A DNA stretch of 64,000 nt from Clostridia bacterium (GTDB lineage Bacteria; Bacillota; Clostridia; Oscillospirales; Acutalibacteraceae): assembly GCA_017549565.1 (NCBI GenBank), contig JAFYUI010000004.1, forward strand, positions 43,082 to 107,081. Reading direction: 5' to 3'. A program made the position numbers and the translations under genes. Positions 8,554 to 17,371 of the stretch are shown piece after piece (position 1 is the stretch's first letter; every line of letters begins with the position of its first letter). The notes beneath the pieces were generated by a model. It did no database searches and was not told the DNA's origin. It saw only the letters and a list, made by a program, of their open reading frames with translations.

Positions 8554-10794
8554 CTAATCAACTGCGCTCTCGTCACGGAAGTAAACCGTGACGATAGTAC
8601 CAACCTCGACCGATGTATTTGCCGCAATGCTTTGGTTATATGCTTTAAGACCTGAAATTGCGGTATTGCCCGAAAATTCAACATTAAGTCCCAAACTTGC
8701 CGCCAAGGTATTAACCTCAGTTGCGGTATAACCCGTAAAGTTTGGCACTGTTACCTTACTGCCTGCGGTTTCGTCGGTATAAAGAATTACCACACCGCCT
8801 GTTGCAACCTTGCTACCTGCTTCGGGTAACTGGCGAACAATCTTTTCGCCACTGCCAATAATCTTATAATCTAACTTTGAATTAGTAATTTTTGCTTTTG
8901 CATCAGTTACAGTAAAGTTTGTAACATCCGGCACATCGACCGCAAGCTTTTTGATTTCTTCTTCGGTATAGCTCGGCTCATAGCCAAGGTAAGGAAGCAC
9001 ATCACCCATAATTTTTGAATTTACAGGTGCCGAAATAACACCGCCGTAGTAGTTAGAGCCCTTTGGTTCGTCAAGCATTACCAAAACGGCAATTTCGGGG
9101 TTATCAATGGGGGCAACCGTTATACAAGAACCGATATAAAGGTAGGTATCGCCTGTTGCCTGAATTTTTGAAACCTTTTGCGAGGTACCTGTTTTTGTAC
9201 CAATTCTATAACCGGGCACCAAAGAGTTTTTGGCACCGTTTTTAGAAACAAACTCCATAAGCTCACGCATTGTGGCGGAGGTTGTTTCGGAAATTACCTG
9301 TCGCTTATAGGTTGTGGTTGTGGTTTTAACCACCTTGCCGGCATCATTAACAGTTTTAGCAACCAAATGCGGTTGAACAAGATATCCCCCGTTTACTGCA
9401 GCTGAAACTGCCGACATCATTTGAATAGGGGTTACATTAAAGGTTTGACCGAATGAGGATGATGCCAATTCTACAACGCCCATATTTTCCTCTTTGTGAT
9501 AGGTCGAGCGTGATTCACCCGGTAAATCTATACCTGTTTTTTCGGAAAAGCCAAATGCCTTAAAATATTTAGAAAATGTTGAAATGCCCGCAAGCTGACC
9601 AATGGTAATAAATGCAGGGTTGCAGGAATTTGAAATAGCTTGCTGTAAATTTTGTGTACCGTGACCACCATGCTTCCAACAGCCGTATCTTTGTCCCGCA
9701 ACACTTGTGTGACCGTTACAGAAAAAGCTGTTATTCTTATTTATCAAATTTTCTTCAATAGCAATAGATGCAGTTACAACTTTAAAAACCGAGCCCGGCT
9801 CGTAAGAGTCGGAAATTGCTTTATTACGCCATTGGCGGTTTAAAAGCTCGTTTTTAAGCTTTGATTTTGCCTCTTCGTTGGCTTCGGCATCAACCTTATC
9901 TTGGTCAACCTTTGACAAGGTAAAGGGGTCGTTTGGGTTAAAGTCGCCCTTAACCGCCATTGCCAAAATTGCACCTGTCTTTACATTCATAACCACCGCT
10001 GCGCCACGCTCGGCAACCTTGTTTTGTTCAATAGCGGTTTCAAGATATTTTTCACAAGTGTATTGAATATAAGAATCAAGTGTTAAAACAAGCGAATTAC
10101 CTTTTATTGCCTCTTCAACCTTTTCATAGGTAAAGGGCATATCGGTACCAAGGGCATTTTTTGCCGCAACAACTCTGCCCGCAATACCTGTGAGCTCGTT
10201 ATCGTAATAGCTTTCAAGTCCTGAAAGGCCTTGCTCGTCAGAGCCAACAAAACCAAGCACAACCGATGCTAATGTATCATTTGGATAATATCTTTTTGTG
10301 GTTTCATCAAGGCCGATGTATTTGGTTATTTCCAAATCCTTATTGTCACTTATAAATTTGCGGATTTCATCGGCAGTTGATTTTTCAATTTTCTTTTTAA
10401 CAATTACATAATAAGAATTTTTATCGGTATTTTTATAAACCGTGTCATAATCGACATCTAAAATTTCCGAAAGACCCTTTGCAATGGTAACACGAACAGT
10501 TTCACGCTTTGCATTGTCTTTAATCTTTTTAATGCCATTAGGGGTTATATAAACAGTCCAAGCGGTTGAGCTTGTTGCCAAAACCTGCATATTACGGTCA
10601 AAAATATCACCGCGGGGAGCTGTCACAAGACTGTCATAAAGTTGTTGTTCTGATGCCTTGGTTTGATATTCTTCACCCTTTAAAATCATAATGTTTACAA
10701 GACTTGCGCCCGAAACACCCGAAAGCGCAACAATAAGAATAAGCATAATTACAAAAATGCGTCTTGCCATCATTTTACCCGGTTTTTTAGCCAT
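8554..10794 (-). CDS. ftsI: Division transpeptidase (class B PBP; PBP2B/PBP2X/SpoVD family) with two PASTA domains
   Basis: Septal peptidoglycan crosslinking enzyme of 746 residues. There is one N-terminal membrane anchor (about 11-35) and a dimerisation domain beginning near RGDIFDRN. The transpeptidase domain has the acyl-serine motif SVFK (Ser335), the SCN motif (390-392) and KTG (534-536). Two C-terminal PASTA modules lie at about 628-690 and 693-746. The two-PASTA layout resembles PBP2X, while the location is that of pbpB/spoVD of Bacillus. Because no second copy is visible here, whether it acts in vegetative division, spore cortex, or both is undecided. Confidence 0.93.
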   Translation of the reverse strand: MAKKPGKMMARRIFVIMLILIVALSGVSGASLVNIMILKGEEYQTKASEQQLYDSLVTAPRGDIFDRNMQVLATSSTAWTVYITPNGIKKIKDNAKRETVRVTIAKGLSEILDVDYDTVYKNTDKNSYYVIVKKKIEKSTADEIRKFISDNKDLEITKYIGLDETTKRYYPNDTLASVVLGFVGSDEQGLSGLESYYDNELTGIAGRVVAAKNALGTDMPFTYEKVEEAIKGNSLVLTLDSYIQYTCEKYLETAIEQNKVAERGAAVVMNVKTGAILAMAVKGDFNPNDPFTLSKVDQDKVDAEANEEAKSKLKNELLNRQWRNKAISDSYEPGSVFKVVTASIAIEENLINKNNSFFCNGHTSVAGQRYGCWKHGGHGTQNLQQAISNSCNPAFITIGQLAGISTFSKYFKAFGFSEKTGIDLPGESRSTYHKEENMGVVELASSSFGQTFNVTPIQMMSAVSAAVNGGYLVQPHLVAKTVNDAGKVVKTTTTTYKRQVISETTSATMRELMEFVSKNGAKNSLVPGYRIGTKTGTSQKVSKIQATGDTYLYIGSCITVAPIDNPEIAVLVMLDEPKGSNYYGGVISAPVNSKIMGDVLPYLGYEPSYTEEEIKKLAVDVPDVTNFTVTDAKAKITNSKLDYKIIGSGEKIVRQLPEAGSKVATGGVVILYTDETAGSKVTVPNFTGYTATEVNTLAASLGLNVEFSGNTAISGLKAYNQSIAANTSVEVGTIVTVYFRDESAVD

Positions 10795-10841
10795 TTTGCG
10801 CCTTCCCTTTCTTTAAAAAACTTAAACTTATAATACCCGAA

Positions 10842-10872
10842 TACGAGAGCCGACATTTTTTCAGCTCTCGTA
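10842..10872 (-). other. Strong hairpin between ftsL and the division PBP gene
   Basis: TACGAGAGC (10864-10872 on the minus strand) pairs perfectly with GCTCTCGTA (10842-10850), and two further inner pairs close a short A-rich loop. No U-tract follows. It occupies the 115-nt ftsL-PBP gap, the widest inside the upstream half of the cluster, and may set an mRNA processing or attenuation point. Confidence 0.6.
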
Positions 10873-10909
10873 CCCAATAATTAGTATATTAACTTTTATA
10901 TATTATTTA

Positions 10910-11380
10910 TTACTCTGCTTTAAGCAAAGTACCGTCAGCAATTTTACAGGCATTGCTGTCATTAACCTTTATATATGTTACATCGTCCTTATCGGGCTTC
11001 TTCATACCAAGCTGCATTGCCTCAACCTCAAGGTTGGCATAGGAAATTCTACGCTCAAGCTCAACCTCTAAAACAGTTTTTTCGCTATCAAGCTCGGCAA
11101 TAGCTGATTTAACATCGTTGATTTCGGCCTTAACCTCGTTAATTTTAAGGCGAATAGCCAAATTAGCACATACAGCCGATAAAGCAACTATTGTAGCTAA
11201 TATTACCGAAACGGCAGGAGAAAGTCGCCTTGCAGCTGCTTTGCGTCTTGCCTTTGTTTTGCGAGCAGCTTTTGGCATAACAACAATATTATTTTGCTGC
11301 TCGGCATTTTTATTTTGCTTTGGCATAAACATTTCAAAATCATAAGCCAAGCTGTCATTATAATATTTAATGTTGTTCAT
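10910..11380 (-). CDS. ftsL: Cell division protein FtsL
   Basis: Small bitopic divisome protein of 156 residues. A basic cytoplasmic N-terminal region (Lys/Arg/Ala-rich at about 36-53) is followed by one membrane segment (about 54-73). A short extracytoplasmic coiled coil rich in Leu/Ile/Glu heptads (about 76-118) follows, then a tail. Sequence is poorly conserved in this family; the call rests on topology, the coiled coil and the location between rsmH and the division PBP. It begins 10 nt after rsmH. Confidence 0.82.
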   Translation of the reverse strand: MNNIKYYNDSLAYDFEMFMPKQNKNAEQQNNIVVMPKAARKTKARRKAAARRLSPAVSVILATIVALSAVCANLAIRLKINEVKAEINDVKSAIAELDSEKTVLEVELERRISYANLEVEAMQLGMKKPDKDDVTYIKVNDSNACKIADGTLLKAE

Positions 11381-11390
11381 TGCTCTCCTC

Positions 11391-12311
11391 CTAATTTTTT
11401 ATTATTACCCTTAATTTTGCACTTCTGCTGCGTGGATTATTTTTAAGCTCCTCATCAGTTGGCTCAATAGGTTTTCGTGTAAGCAAATGACCGCGCGGTG
11501 TTTTACCACAAACACAAACAGGAATATCGGGCGGACAGGTACAACCTGTGCAGTATTCCTTAAACCTGAGCTTAACCATTCTATCCTCTAACGAATGGAA
11601 GGTTATAATAGCCAACACACCGTCTTTTTTAAGCAAGTCAAATGCAATGTCAAGCACCTCATTCAAACGGTCAAGCTCGCCATTTACGGCAATTCTTATT
11701 GCTTGAAAGCATTTTCTGGCCGGGTGTCCGTCACGGCGTGCCGCCGCAGGATAAGCCGATGCAATTATATCGGCAAGCTGTGTTGTGGTTGTAATTCTTG
11801 CCTTTTGGCGTTCAGCAATAATTCTGTCAGCAATTCTTTTTGAAAACTTTTCTTCACCAAAGCGGAAGAAAATATCACTTAACTCCTGTGCGGTAAAATC
11901 ATTTACCACATCTTCGGCACTTAAACCGCTTTGACTCATACGCATATCAAGGCGAGATTCTTTATGATAAGAAAAGCCCCTTTCGGCAGTATCAAGCTGA
12001 TAGGATGAAACCCCCAAATCAAGCAATATGCCGTCTACCTTGTTAATGCCCTCGTTTTTGGCGACCTTGTCCATATCGGCAAAGTTGCTTCTTATAACCT
12101 TTGCGGGAAGACCATAAAGTCGCTCGGTTGCAATTTTTATTGCATCGGGGTCTTGGTCAAGCGCCAAAAGCAAACCGTTTTTAAGCTTTTTGGCAATTTC
12201 TTTTGAATGACCTGCCCCACCGGCAGTACCATCAATATAAATTCCGTCCGCCTTAATATTGAGTGCGGAAATTGTTTCATTAAGTAAAACCGAAATATGA
12301 TTAAATTCCAT
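11391..12311 (-). CDS. rsmH: 16S rRNA (cytosine1402-N4)-methyltransferase RsmH
   Basis: SAM-dependent methyltransferase (formerly MraW) acting on C1402 in the ribosomal P site. The 306-residue protein has the SAM-binding loop DGTAGGAGHS (about residues 27-36), LLDLGVSSYQLD, the helical insertion containing RRDGHPARKCFQAIRI, and SLEDRMVK. It starts 2 nt after the mraZ stop, so the two are tightly coupled, as in nearly all dcw clusters. Confidence 0.97.
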   Translation of the reverse strand: MEFNHISVLLNETISALNIKADGIYIDGTAGGAGHSKEIAKKLKNGLLLALDQDPDAIKIATERLYGLPAKVIRSNFADMDKVAKNEGINKVDGILLDLGVSSYQLDTAERGFSYHKESRLDMRMSQSGLSAEDVVNDFTAQELSDIFFRFGEEKFSKRIADRIIAERQKARITTTTQLADIIASAYPAAARRDGHPARKCFQAIRIAVNGELDRLNEVLDIAFDLLKKDGVLAIITFHSLEDRMVKLRFKEYCTGCTCPPDIPVCVCGKTPRGHLLTRKPIEPTDEELKNNPRSRSAKLRVIIKN

Positions 12312-12313
12312 AA

Positions 12314-12739
12314 TTAGAAGTTCAGCTCCTCAACAATGGAAGCGATATTTTCGGGTGTGTATTTTTCGTTTTCCTCAGCCCAAAGCTCAGTATTCCAAAT
12401 TTCAAGGTTAGAAGCCATACCGATAATATGCGCTTCACCCTCTAAAAGAGAATATTCTCTAAGTCCGGCGGGAATTAAAATTCTGCCCTGACTGTCAAAT
12501 CCGACAGTAAATGTACCATCATATAAAAAACGCTTTAAGTCGTTTGATTTTGTATTTGGAAGGGTGCTGATTTGTTCAACAAGCTTGTCCCATTCTGCCT
12601 GTGAATAAACGCAAAGACAACGCTTGCCAAAGATTGAACGGCAAATATAAAACTCTTCGCCCAATGCTTCGCGAAACTTTGCAGGAATGAAAACCCTGCC
12701 TTTTTTATCAATATTATGTTGGTAACCACCAAAAAGCAC
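12314..12739 (-). CDS. mraZ: Transcriptional regulator MraZ
   Basis: Ring-forming AbrB-like DNA-binding protein of 141 residues that represses the dcw promoter. Two SpoVT/AbrB-type half-domains are visible, each containing a KGRVFIPAKFR / QGRILIPAGLR element (about 13-23 and 84-94). The start is GTG at 12739, 7 nt after AGAGGTG. It is the first gene of the cluster, and its likely operators lie directly upstream at 12762-12808. Confidence 0.95.
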   Translation of the reverse strand: MLFGGYQHNIDKKGRVFIPAKFREALGEEFYICRSIFGKRCLCVYSQAEWDKLVEQISTLPNTKSNDLKRFLYDGTFTVGFDSQGRILIPAGLREYSLLEGEAHIIGMASNLEIWNTELWAEENEKYTPENIASIVEELNF

Positions 12740-12761
12740 GGATTTTCACCTCTTTTTTCAC

Positions 12762-12808
12762 CACTTTGATGCACTTTAATGGTTTTTAGTGACACTTTGC
12801 ACCACTAC
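12762..12808 (-). promoter_or_regulatory. MraZ boxes upstream of mraZ
   Basis: On the minus strand three AAAGTG hexamers (12762-12767, 12772-12777, 12793-12798) and a fourth GTAGTG variant (12803-12808) occur at 10, 21 and 10 nt spacing, that is on one helical face. They lie between the -10 box and the mraZ start. AAAGTG repeats of 10-bp period are the known operator type of MraZ in Mollicutes. Confidence 0.75.
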
Positions 12809-12814
12809 AATGTC

Positions 12815-12843
12815 ATTATAATGCCCTAATTATAAAAAATCAA
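12815..12843 (-). promoter_or_regulatory. Sigma-A-type promoter of the dcw cluster
   Basis: TTGATT (12838-12843), a 17-nt spacer and a consensus TATAAT (12815-12820). The MraZ boxes start 7 nt downstream of the -10 box, which suits repression by blocking initiation. Confidence 0.88.
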
Positions 12844-12876
12844 GTGTTTTTTTAGATTTTTTTGAAAAAATAAAAA

Positions 12877-12905
12877 AAGACAAGGAAATTTTCATTCCTT
12901 GTCTT
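12877..12905 (-). terminator. Intrinsic terminator of the clpC operon
   Basis: AAGACAAGGAA and TTCCTTGTCTT form an 11-bp stem with a 7-nt loop, followed on the minus strand by a T-rich tract. It separates clpC from the dcw promoter. Confidence 0.88.
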
Positions 12906-12921
12906 AAAAAACATATATTTT

Positions 12922-15351
12922 TTATTTAAAAACAAACTCGTTTTCTTTAAATTCGCATACTACCCTATCGCCTTTTTTAATGCTGCCATCCAAAATCTTT
13001 TCGCTTAAAACATCTTCAATTTTATTTTGAATTTCGCGTCTTAACGGCCTTGCACCGTAAACCTCATCAAAGCCCTTTGTGGCAAGCTCGGCTTTAACGC
13101 TGTCATCAAAGGTAATATCGATTTCAAGCGCCTTTGTGCGCTGACTTAAATTATCAAGCATTTTTTCGGCAATTTCTTCAATTTGCGGTTTGGTAAGCTT
13201 TGTGAAAACCACAATGTCATCAACACGGTTTAAAAATTCGGGACGGAAGGTGTTTTTAAGCTCGTTTAAAACGGCCGTCTTAATATCGGCATTTCCATCG
13301 TCCCCGCCTTGTGAAAAACCAAAGCTTACACGCTTTTCGGTTATAAGGCGTGCCCCCACATTTGAAGTCATAATGATAACGGTGTTTTTAAAGTCAACTC
13401 TTCTTCCCTGTGAATCAGTTAAAATACCATCCTCTAATATTTGAAGAAGTATATTAAACACATCGGGGTGTGCTTTTTCAATTTCATCAAACAAAATTAC
13501 TGAATAAGGGTGGCGGCGTACCTTTTCGGTAAGCTGACCGCCCTCATCAAAGCCGACATAACCTGGTGGCGAGCCAACCAAACGGGAAACTGTGTGCTTT
13601 TCCATATATTCCGACATATCAAGTCGTATCATCATATTTTCATTGCCAAACATTGCGGTGGCAAGTGCCTTGCAAAGCTCGGTTTTACCAACACCTGTCG
13701 GACCCAAAAATATAAATGACCCAATTGGACGCTTGGGGTCTTTAAGACCTACCCTGCCACGCCTTATTGCCTTAGCAACTGCGGTCACTGCTTCATCCTG
13801 ACCGACAATTCGGTTGTGAAGCTCGGTTTCCATTTTTAAAAGTCGGTCGCTTTCCTCTTCGGTTAGCTGCGATACGGGCACACCTGTCCAGCTTGAAACG
13901 ATTTGTGCAATTTCCTCAACACCAACTGTGCCGTTTATATGTGCATTATCCTTTTTCCACGCTTCACGCTCGGCTTCAAGGTCGCATTTAAGGTTTGTTA
14001 CCTCATCACGCAAAGCGGCGGCTCGTTCAAATTCCTGAGAATTTATTGCTTCCTCTTTTTCCTCATCAATTTCGGTAATCTTTTGTTCAAGCTCTTTAAT
14101 TTTTTGAGGTATTGCCGATGCATTAAGTCGCACTCGGGAAGCCGCCTCATCAATAAGGTCAATCGCCTTGTCGGGCAAAAAGCGGTCACTTATATATCGC
14201 GAAGACAGCATAACCGCCGATTTTATCGCCTCATCGGTAATTGTAACCTTATGGTGCGCCTCGTACTTATCACGAATACCCTTTAATATTAAAACGCTGT
14301 CCTCTTCGTTTGGCTCGTTAACAGTCACAGGTTGAAAACGGCGTTCAAGTGCAGAATCCTTTTCAATATTTTTGCGGTATTCAGAAAGTGTTGTAGCCCC
14401 TATAAGCTGAAATTCGCCACGCGCCAAGGACGGCTTTAAAATATTTGCAGCGTCAGTTGAACCCTCGGCCGAGCCGGCACCGATTATGGTGTGAATTTCA
14501 TCGATAAATAAAATTATATTGTCAGACTTTGTAACTTCTTCAATGATAGATTTTATTCTATCTTCAAAATCACCACGGTATTTTGTACCTGCAACCACAC
14601 CTGTTAAATCAAGTGTGAAAATTCTTTTGTTTTGCAAAATTTCGGGCACATTGCCGTCACAAATTTGCTGTGCCAAACCTTCAATAATTGCGGTTTTACC
14701 AACACCCGGCTCGCCCACTAAGCAGGGGTTATTTTTAGTGCGACGGCACAAAATTTGAATTACACGCTCAACCTCTGCCTGTCGGCCGATTACGGGGTCA
14801 ATTTTACCATTTTTAGCATCCGTTGTTAAATCTCTGCCATATTTTAAAAGGGTTGGTATTTTATCGTTTTTGGCGCTCTCAGGCGGTTTTTCGGTCTTGG
14901 TGTTAATATCAACCCCCGTCGCCTCCAAAAGCTCACGGGTGAGGTTTGCAACATCCACATCCAAATCATTTAAAAAACGAATAGCAAAGTTATCACCCTC
15001 GCCAAGTATTCCAAGCAGTAAATGCTCAGTACCTACGAGCTGTTTGCCCGAATTTATCTTGCTAGACATTGCAAGCTCAATTACCTGCTTTGCGCGTGGT
15101 GTAAAAAAGTCGGGCGACAGTCGGGTTTTTGTGCCGCAGCCAATTTGACTGCGGATAAGGTTTTCAACATTGTCAGCCGTCACGCCATATTTTGTCAAAA
15201 TAGCCGAAGCAACACCGCCGCCGACACGCAAAAGCCCTAAAAGCAAATGCTCACTTCCGACATAGGTGTGGCCTAAAATTTCGGCCGAATTTATTGCTTG
15301 GTTTAACGCCTCGTTAGACTTAGCGGTAAAACCTTTAAAGTTATATTTCAT
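12922..15351 (-). CDS. clpC: AAA+ unfoldase ClpC
   Basis: Hsp100 ATPase that unfolds substrates, including arginine-phosphorylated proteins, for ClpP. The 809-residue protein has a double Clp_N repeat (about 1-145) and NBD1 with GEPGVGKT and the Walker B IILFIDEIHT. A UVR-containing middle domain and the TGVPVSQL motif follow, then NBD2 with GPTGVGKT and ILFDEIEKAHPDVF, and a C-terminal D2 small domain. Length and the middle domain mark ClpC rather than ClpB or ClpE. It is the fourth gene of the ctsR operon and starts immediately after the mcsB stop. Confidence 0.96.
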   Translation of the reverse strand: MKYNFKGFTAKSNEALNQAINSAEILGHTYVGSEHLLLGLLRVGGGVASAILTKYGVTADNVENLIRSQIGCGTKTRLSPDFFTPRAKQVIELAMSSKINSGKQLVGTEHLLLGILGEGDNFAIRFLNDLDVDVANLTRELLEATGVDINTKTEKPPESAKNDKIPTLLKYGRDLTTDAKNGKIDPVIGRQAEVERVIQILCRRTKNNPCLVGEPGVGKTAIIEGLAQQICDGNVPEILQNKRIFTLDLTGVVAGTKYRGDFEDRIKSIIEEVTKSDNIILFIDEIHTIIGAGSAEGSTDAANILKPSLARGEFQLIGATTLSEYRKNIEKDSALERRFQPVTVNEPNEEDSVLILKGIRDKYEAHHKVTITDEAIKSAVMLSSRYISDRFLPDKAIDLIDEAASRVRLNASAIPQKIKELEQKITEIDEEKEEAINSQEFERAAALRDEVTNLKCDLEAEREAWKKDNAHINGTVGVEEIAQIVSSWTGVPVSQLTEEESDRLLKMETELHNRIVGQDEAVTAVAKAIRRGRVGLKDPKRPIGSFIFLGPTGVGKTELCKALATAMFGNENMMIRLDMSEYMEKHTVSRLVGSPPGYVGFDEGGQLTEKVRRHPYSVILFDEIEKAHPDVFNILLQILEDGILTDSQGRRVDFKNTVIIMTSNVGARLITEKRVSFGFSQGGDDGNADIKTAVLNELKNTFRPEFLNRVDDIVVFTKLTKPQIEEIAEKMLDNLSQRTKALEIDITFDDSVKAELATKGFDEVYGARPLRREIQNKIEDVLSEKILDGSIKKGDRVVCEFKENEFVFK

Positions 15352-16356
15352 TTATAAATCGCCTCTAATCATATTTGCACGGCAAATGTCACGGTCAAAT
15401 GGCTCCATTACACCATACTTTTGCATCAGCATATATGGCTGTGCTTCAATTAAAATTTTAATGGGACTGCAATCTAAATCAATTATGCCCATACTTTTGC
15501 CAAGCTTAACACGCGAAATTAAATTTATCATTTCCTCGCTTGTTAAAATTCTTGCGCTTTTAAGTGTGCCAACTGCACGCCAGCAAATATCTTCAAGCTT
15601 GATTTTATTGAGCGTTTCCCTTGCCTTTAATTCCTTTTCAATAAGCTGTGTTGTAATTATTTTAAGGTTTTCAAGGGCATTTTTTTCGCTGATTCCCAAT
15701 GTGATTTGGTTTGAAACCTGATAAAGTGAAGCCAAGGATTTCGAGCCCTCGCCATACATTCCCCTAACAGTAAAACCAATTTTGCTTATCGAATCAATAA
15801 GCCCGCTAATTTCACCATTATTTTCAAGAGCGGGTAAATGCAGCATTACCGAAGCACGAAGCCCTGTGCCCAAGTTTGTAGGGCATTCGGTTAAAAAGCC
15901 AAGCGCCGAATCAAAGGCAAAATTAAGTTGTACCGATAAAAGCGAGTCAACACTTTCAGCCAAATCATAGGCATCCTTCAAATTCATACCCGATTTTAAT
16001 ACCTGAATACGAATATGGTCCTCTTCACCTATCATAATACTTATGCTTTCATCCTCTGACAGTATGATAGCTGTATCCGCAGTCTTTGCGGCAAATTCGG
16101 GGCTTATAATATGTCTTTCGACCATTGCATAACGCTGAATTTCAGGTATGTCCGACATATTTATATATTTAAGGTTTTTGGCAAAGGGGGTGTTACTGTT
16201 TAAAACTGCCGATTTTACCTGCTCGTTAAGTGCTTTGCGGTCATCATCGGTCATTTTGCTTGGAAAAGGCAAATTTTCAATATTTCTTGCAAGTCGTATG
16301 CGGCAGCTTACCGCAATGTCGTTTTGTGCGGATAAATCGTTATACCATCTACTCAT
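15352..16356 (-). CDS. mcsB: Protein-arginine kinase McsB
   Basis: Phosphagen-kinase-like enzyme that phosphorylates arginines of CtsR and aberrant proteins, marking them for ClpCP. The chosen ATG at 16356 follows GGAGGG by 8 nt and lies 1 nt after the mcsA stop; an upstream extension to 16389 would overlap mcsA and lacks a site. The 334-residue product keeps VSCRIRLARN near the N-terminus and the catalytic loop TECPTNLGTGLRAS (Cys at about 158). Without a guanidino-substrate N-terminal domain it is the McsB type, not arginine/creatine kinase. Confidence 0.95.
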   Translation of the reverse strand: MSRWYNDLSAQNDIAVSCRIRLARNIENLPFPSKMTDDDRKALNEQVKSAVLNSNTPFAKNLKYINMSDIPEIQRYAMVERHIISPEFAAKTADTAIILSEDESISIMIGEEDHIRIQVLKSGMNLKDAYDLAESVDSLLSVQLNFAFDSALGFLTECPTNLGTGLRASVMLHLPALENNGEISGLIDSISKIGFTVRGMYGEGSKSLASLYQVSNQITLGISEKNALENLKIITTQLIEKELKARETLNKIKLEDICWRAVGTLKSARILTSEEMINLISRVKLGKSMGIIDLDCSPIKILIEAQPYMLMQKYGVMEPFDRDICRANMIRGDL

Positions 16357-16357
16357 A

Positions 16358-16834
16358 TTATTTGCCCTCCATTTCCTTAATTTTATCACGAATTACTGCG
16401 GCTTGTTCGTACTTTTCTTCGGCAACAAGGCGGGATAATTCCTGTCTTAAATCGTCTATTGTTTTTTCCTTTGGTCTTACAACAAGCGGTGCACGGTTAG
16501 GTATTTTACCCGCGTGTGATGAAGCACCGTGAATTCTTTTAATATAAGGTAACAGCTCTTCCCTAAAAGTTTTGTAACACTGACTGCAACCCATTTTACC
16601 GCTGTGTGCAATATCGGCAAAGGTGGTGCCACAAAGCGAGCATTGCTTTTGGTTTTTAAGGGTGGGCTGTGAAACCTCACCAAGAAGTGATGCCAACATA
16701 CCTGTAATACCGGTCGAGCCATAACCACTTTCAGCGGCACAGGTGCTGCAAAGATTATATTCTTTAACTATTCCGTTAACCACAGTTTTGATATGGGTGG
16801 TTGCGTGATTTTTTCCACATTTTTCACAAATCAT
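16358..16834 (-). CDS. mcsA: McsA, zinc-finger activator of McsB
   Basis: Adaptor/activator of the McsB kinase, about 158 residues. It contains paired CxxC zinc-binding motifs (CEKC...CSTC and CSLC...CSQC) in the N-terminal half and a UVR motif at the C-terminus (LRQELSRLVAEEKYEQAAVIRD region), which contacts ClpC/McsB. Two ATGs are possible: the one at 16843 abuts the TAGGAG ribosome-binding site, while the ATG at 16834 is properly spaced and is preferred. The site overlaps the ctsR stop codon TAG. Confidence 0.93.
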   Translation of the reverse strand: MICEKCGKNHATTHIKTVVNGIVKEYNLCSTCAAESGYGSTGITGMLASLLGEVSQPTLKNQKQCSLCGTTFADIAHSGKMGCSQCYKTFREELLPYIKRIHGASSHAGKIPNRAPLVVRPKEKTIDDLRQELSRLVAEEKYEQAAVIRDKIKEMEGK

Positions 16835-16846
16835 AAATAACATCTC

Positions 16847-17299
16847 CTAAATTTGTGTCATAAGCATTTGCTTTAATATTACTGCACGGATATTATCCTT
16901 ATACTGCGGCGGTATATTTTGCATTACCGAATTTGAAATCGCCGCCGCCATAACCTTGGCGACTTCACTTGAAACCACACCGCTTTCGATACAGTTTTCA
17001 AGCAAAACACGGGTTGAAAGCGCATCAATGCTGTCTCCTATCGCATTTATTATGTGCATAAGTGCCGAAGTATGATTCATCACAACACGCTTTATACGGA
17101 TATATCCCCCGCCACCGCGACGGCTTTCAATAATATAGCCGTGCTCAGGTGTGAAGCGGGATGATAAAACATAATTTATTTGACTTGGCGCACAGCCCAT
17201 TAAATTTGCAAATTCATTGCGTTGAATTTCGGCAGTGTGTGCCTCCGATTCGTTTAACATTTTTATAATTTCTTTTGTAATTAAGTCACTTAATCTCAT
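16847..17299 (-). CDS. ctsR: Transcriptional repressor CtsR
   Basis: Heat-shock repressor of clp genes, 150 residues. The N-terminal winged helix-turn-helix (residues 1-72) includes LMGCAPSQINYVLSSRF and the wing RRGGGGYIRI, whose tetraglycine loop is the thermosensor of the family. A helical dimerisation/McsB-contact domain follows. It is the first gene of the operon and autoregulated through two operators flanking its promoter. Confidence 0.96.
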   Translation of the reverse strand: MRLSDLITKEIIKMLNESEAHTAEIQRNEFANLMGCAPSQINYVLSSRFTPEHGYIIESRRGGGGYIRIKRVVMNHTSALMHIINAIGDSIDALSTRVLLENCIESGVVSSEVAKVMAAAISNSVMQNIPPQYKDNIRAVILKQMLMTQI

Positions 17300-17322
17300 A
17301 AAATCACCTTTTGGTAAAAGTT

Positions 17323-17339
17323 TTTGACCTTCTCTGACT
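17323..17339 (-). promoter_or_regulatory. CtsR operator 1 (downstream of -10)
   Basis: Direct heptads AGTCAGA-GAA-GGTCAAA on the minus strand match the CtsR consensus of tandem GGTCAAA units separated by 3 nt. It lies over the transcription start region of ctsR. Confidence 0.85.
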
Positions 17340-17342
17340 TTA

Positions 17343-17370
17343 ATTATACACGAAAGTCAGGAAAAGTCAA
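17343..17370 (-). promoter_or_regulatory. Sigma-A-type promoter of the ctsR operon
   Basis: TTGACT (17365-17370), a 16-nt spacer, TATAAT (17343-17348). CtsR boxes cover both the -35 region and the initiation region. Confidence 0.88.
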
Positions 17371-17371
17371 A
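17354..17371 (+). promoter_or_regulatory. CtsR operator 2 (over the -35 box)
   Basis: On the plus strand AAGTCAG-GAA-AAGTCAA is a second CtsR-type tandem heptad in the opposite orientation. It overlaps the -35 hexamer, so binding would exclude RNA polymerase. Confidence 0.82.
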
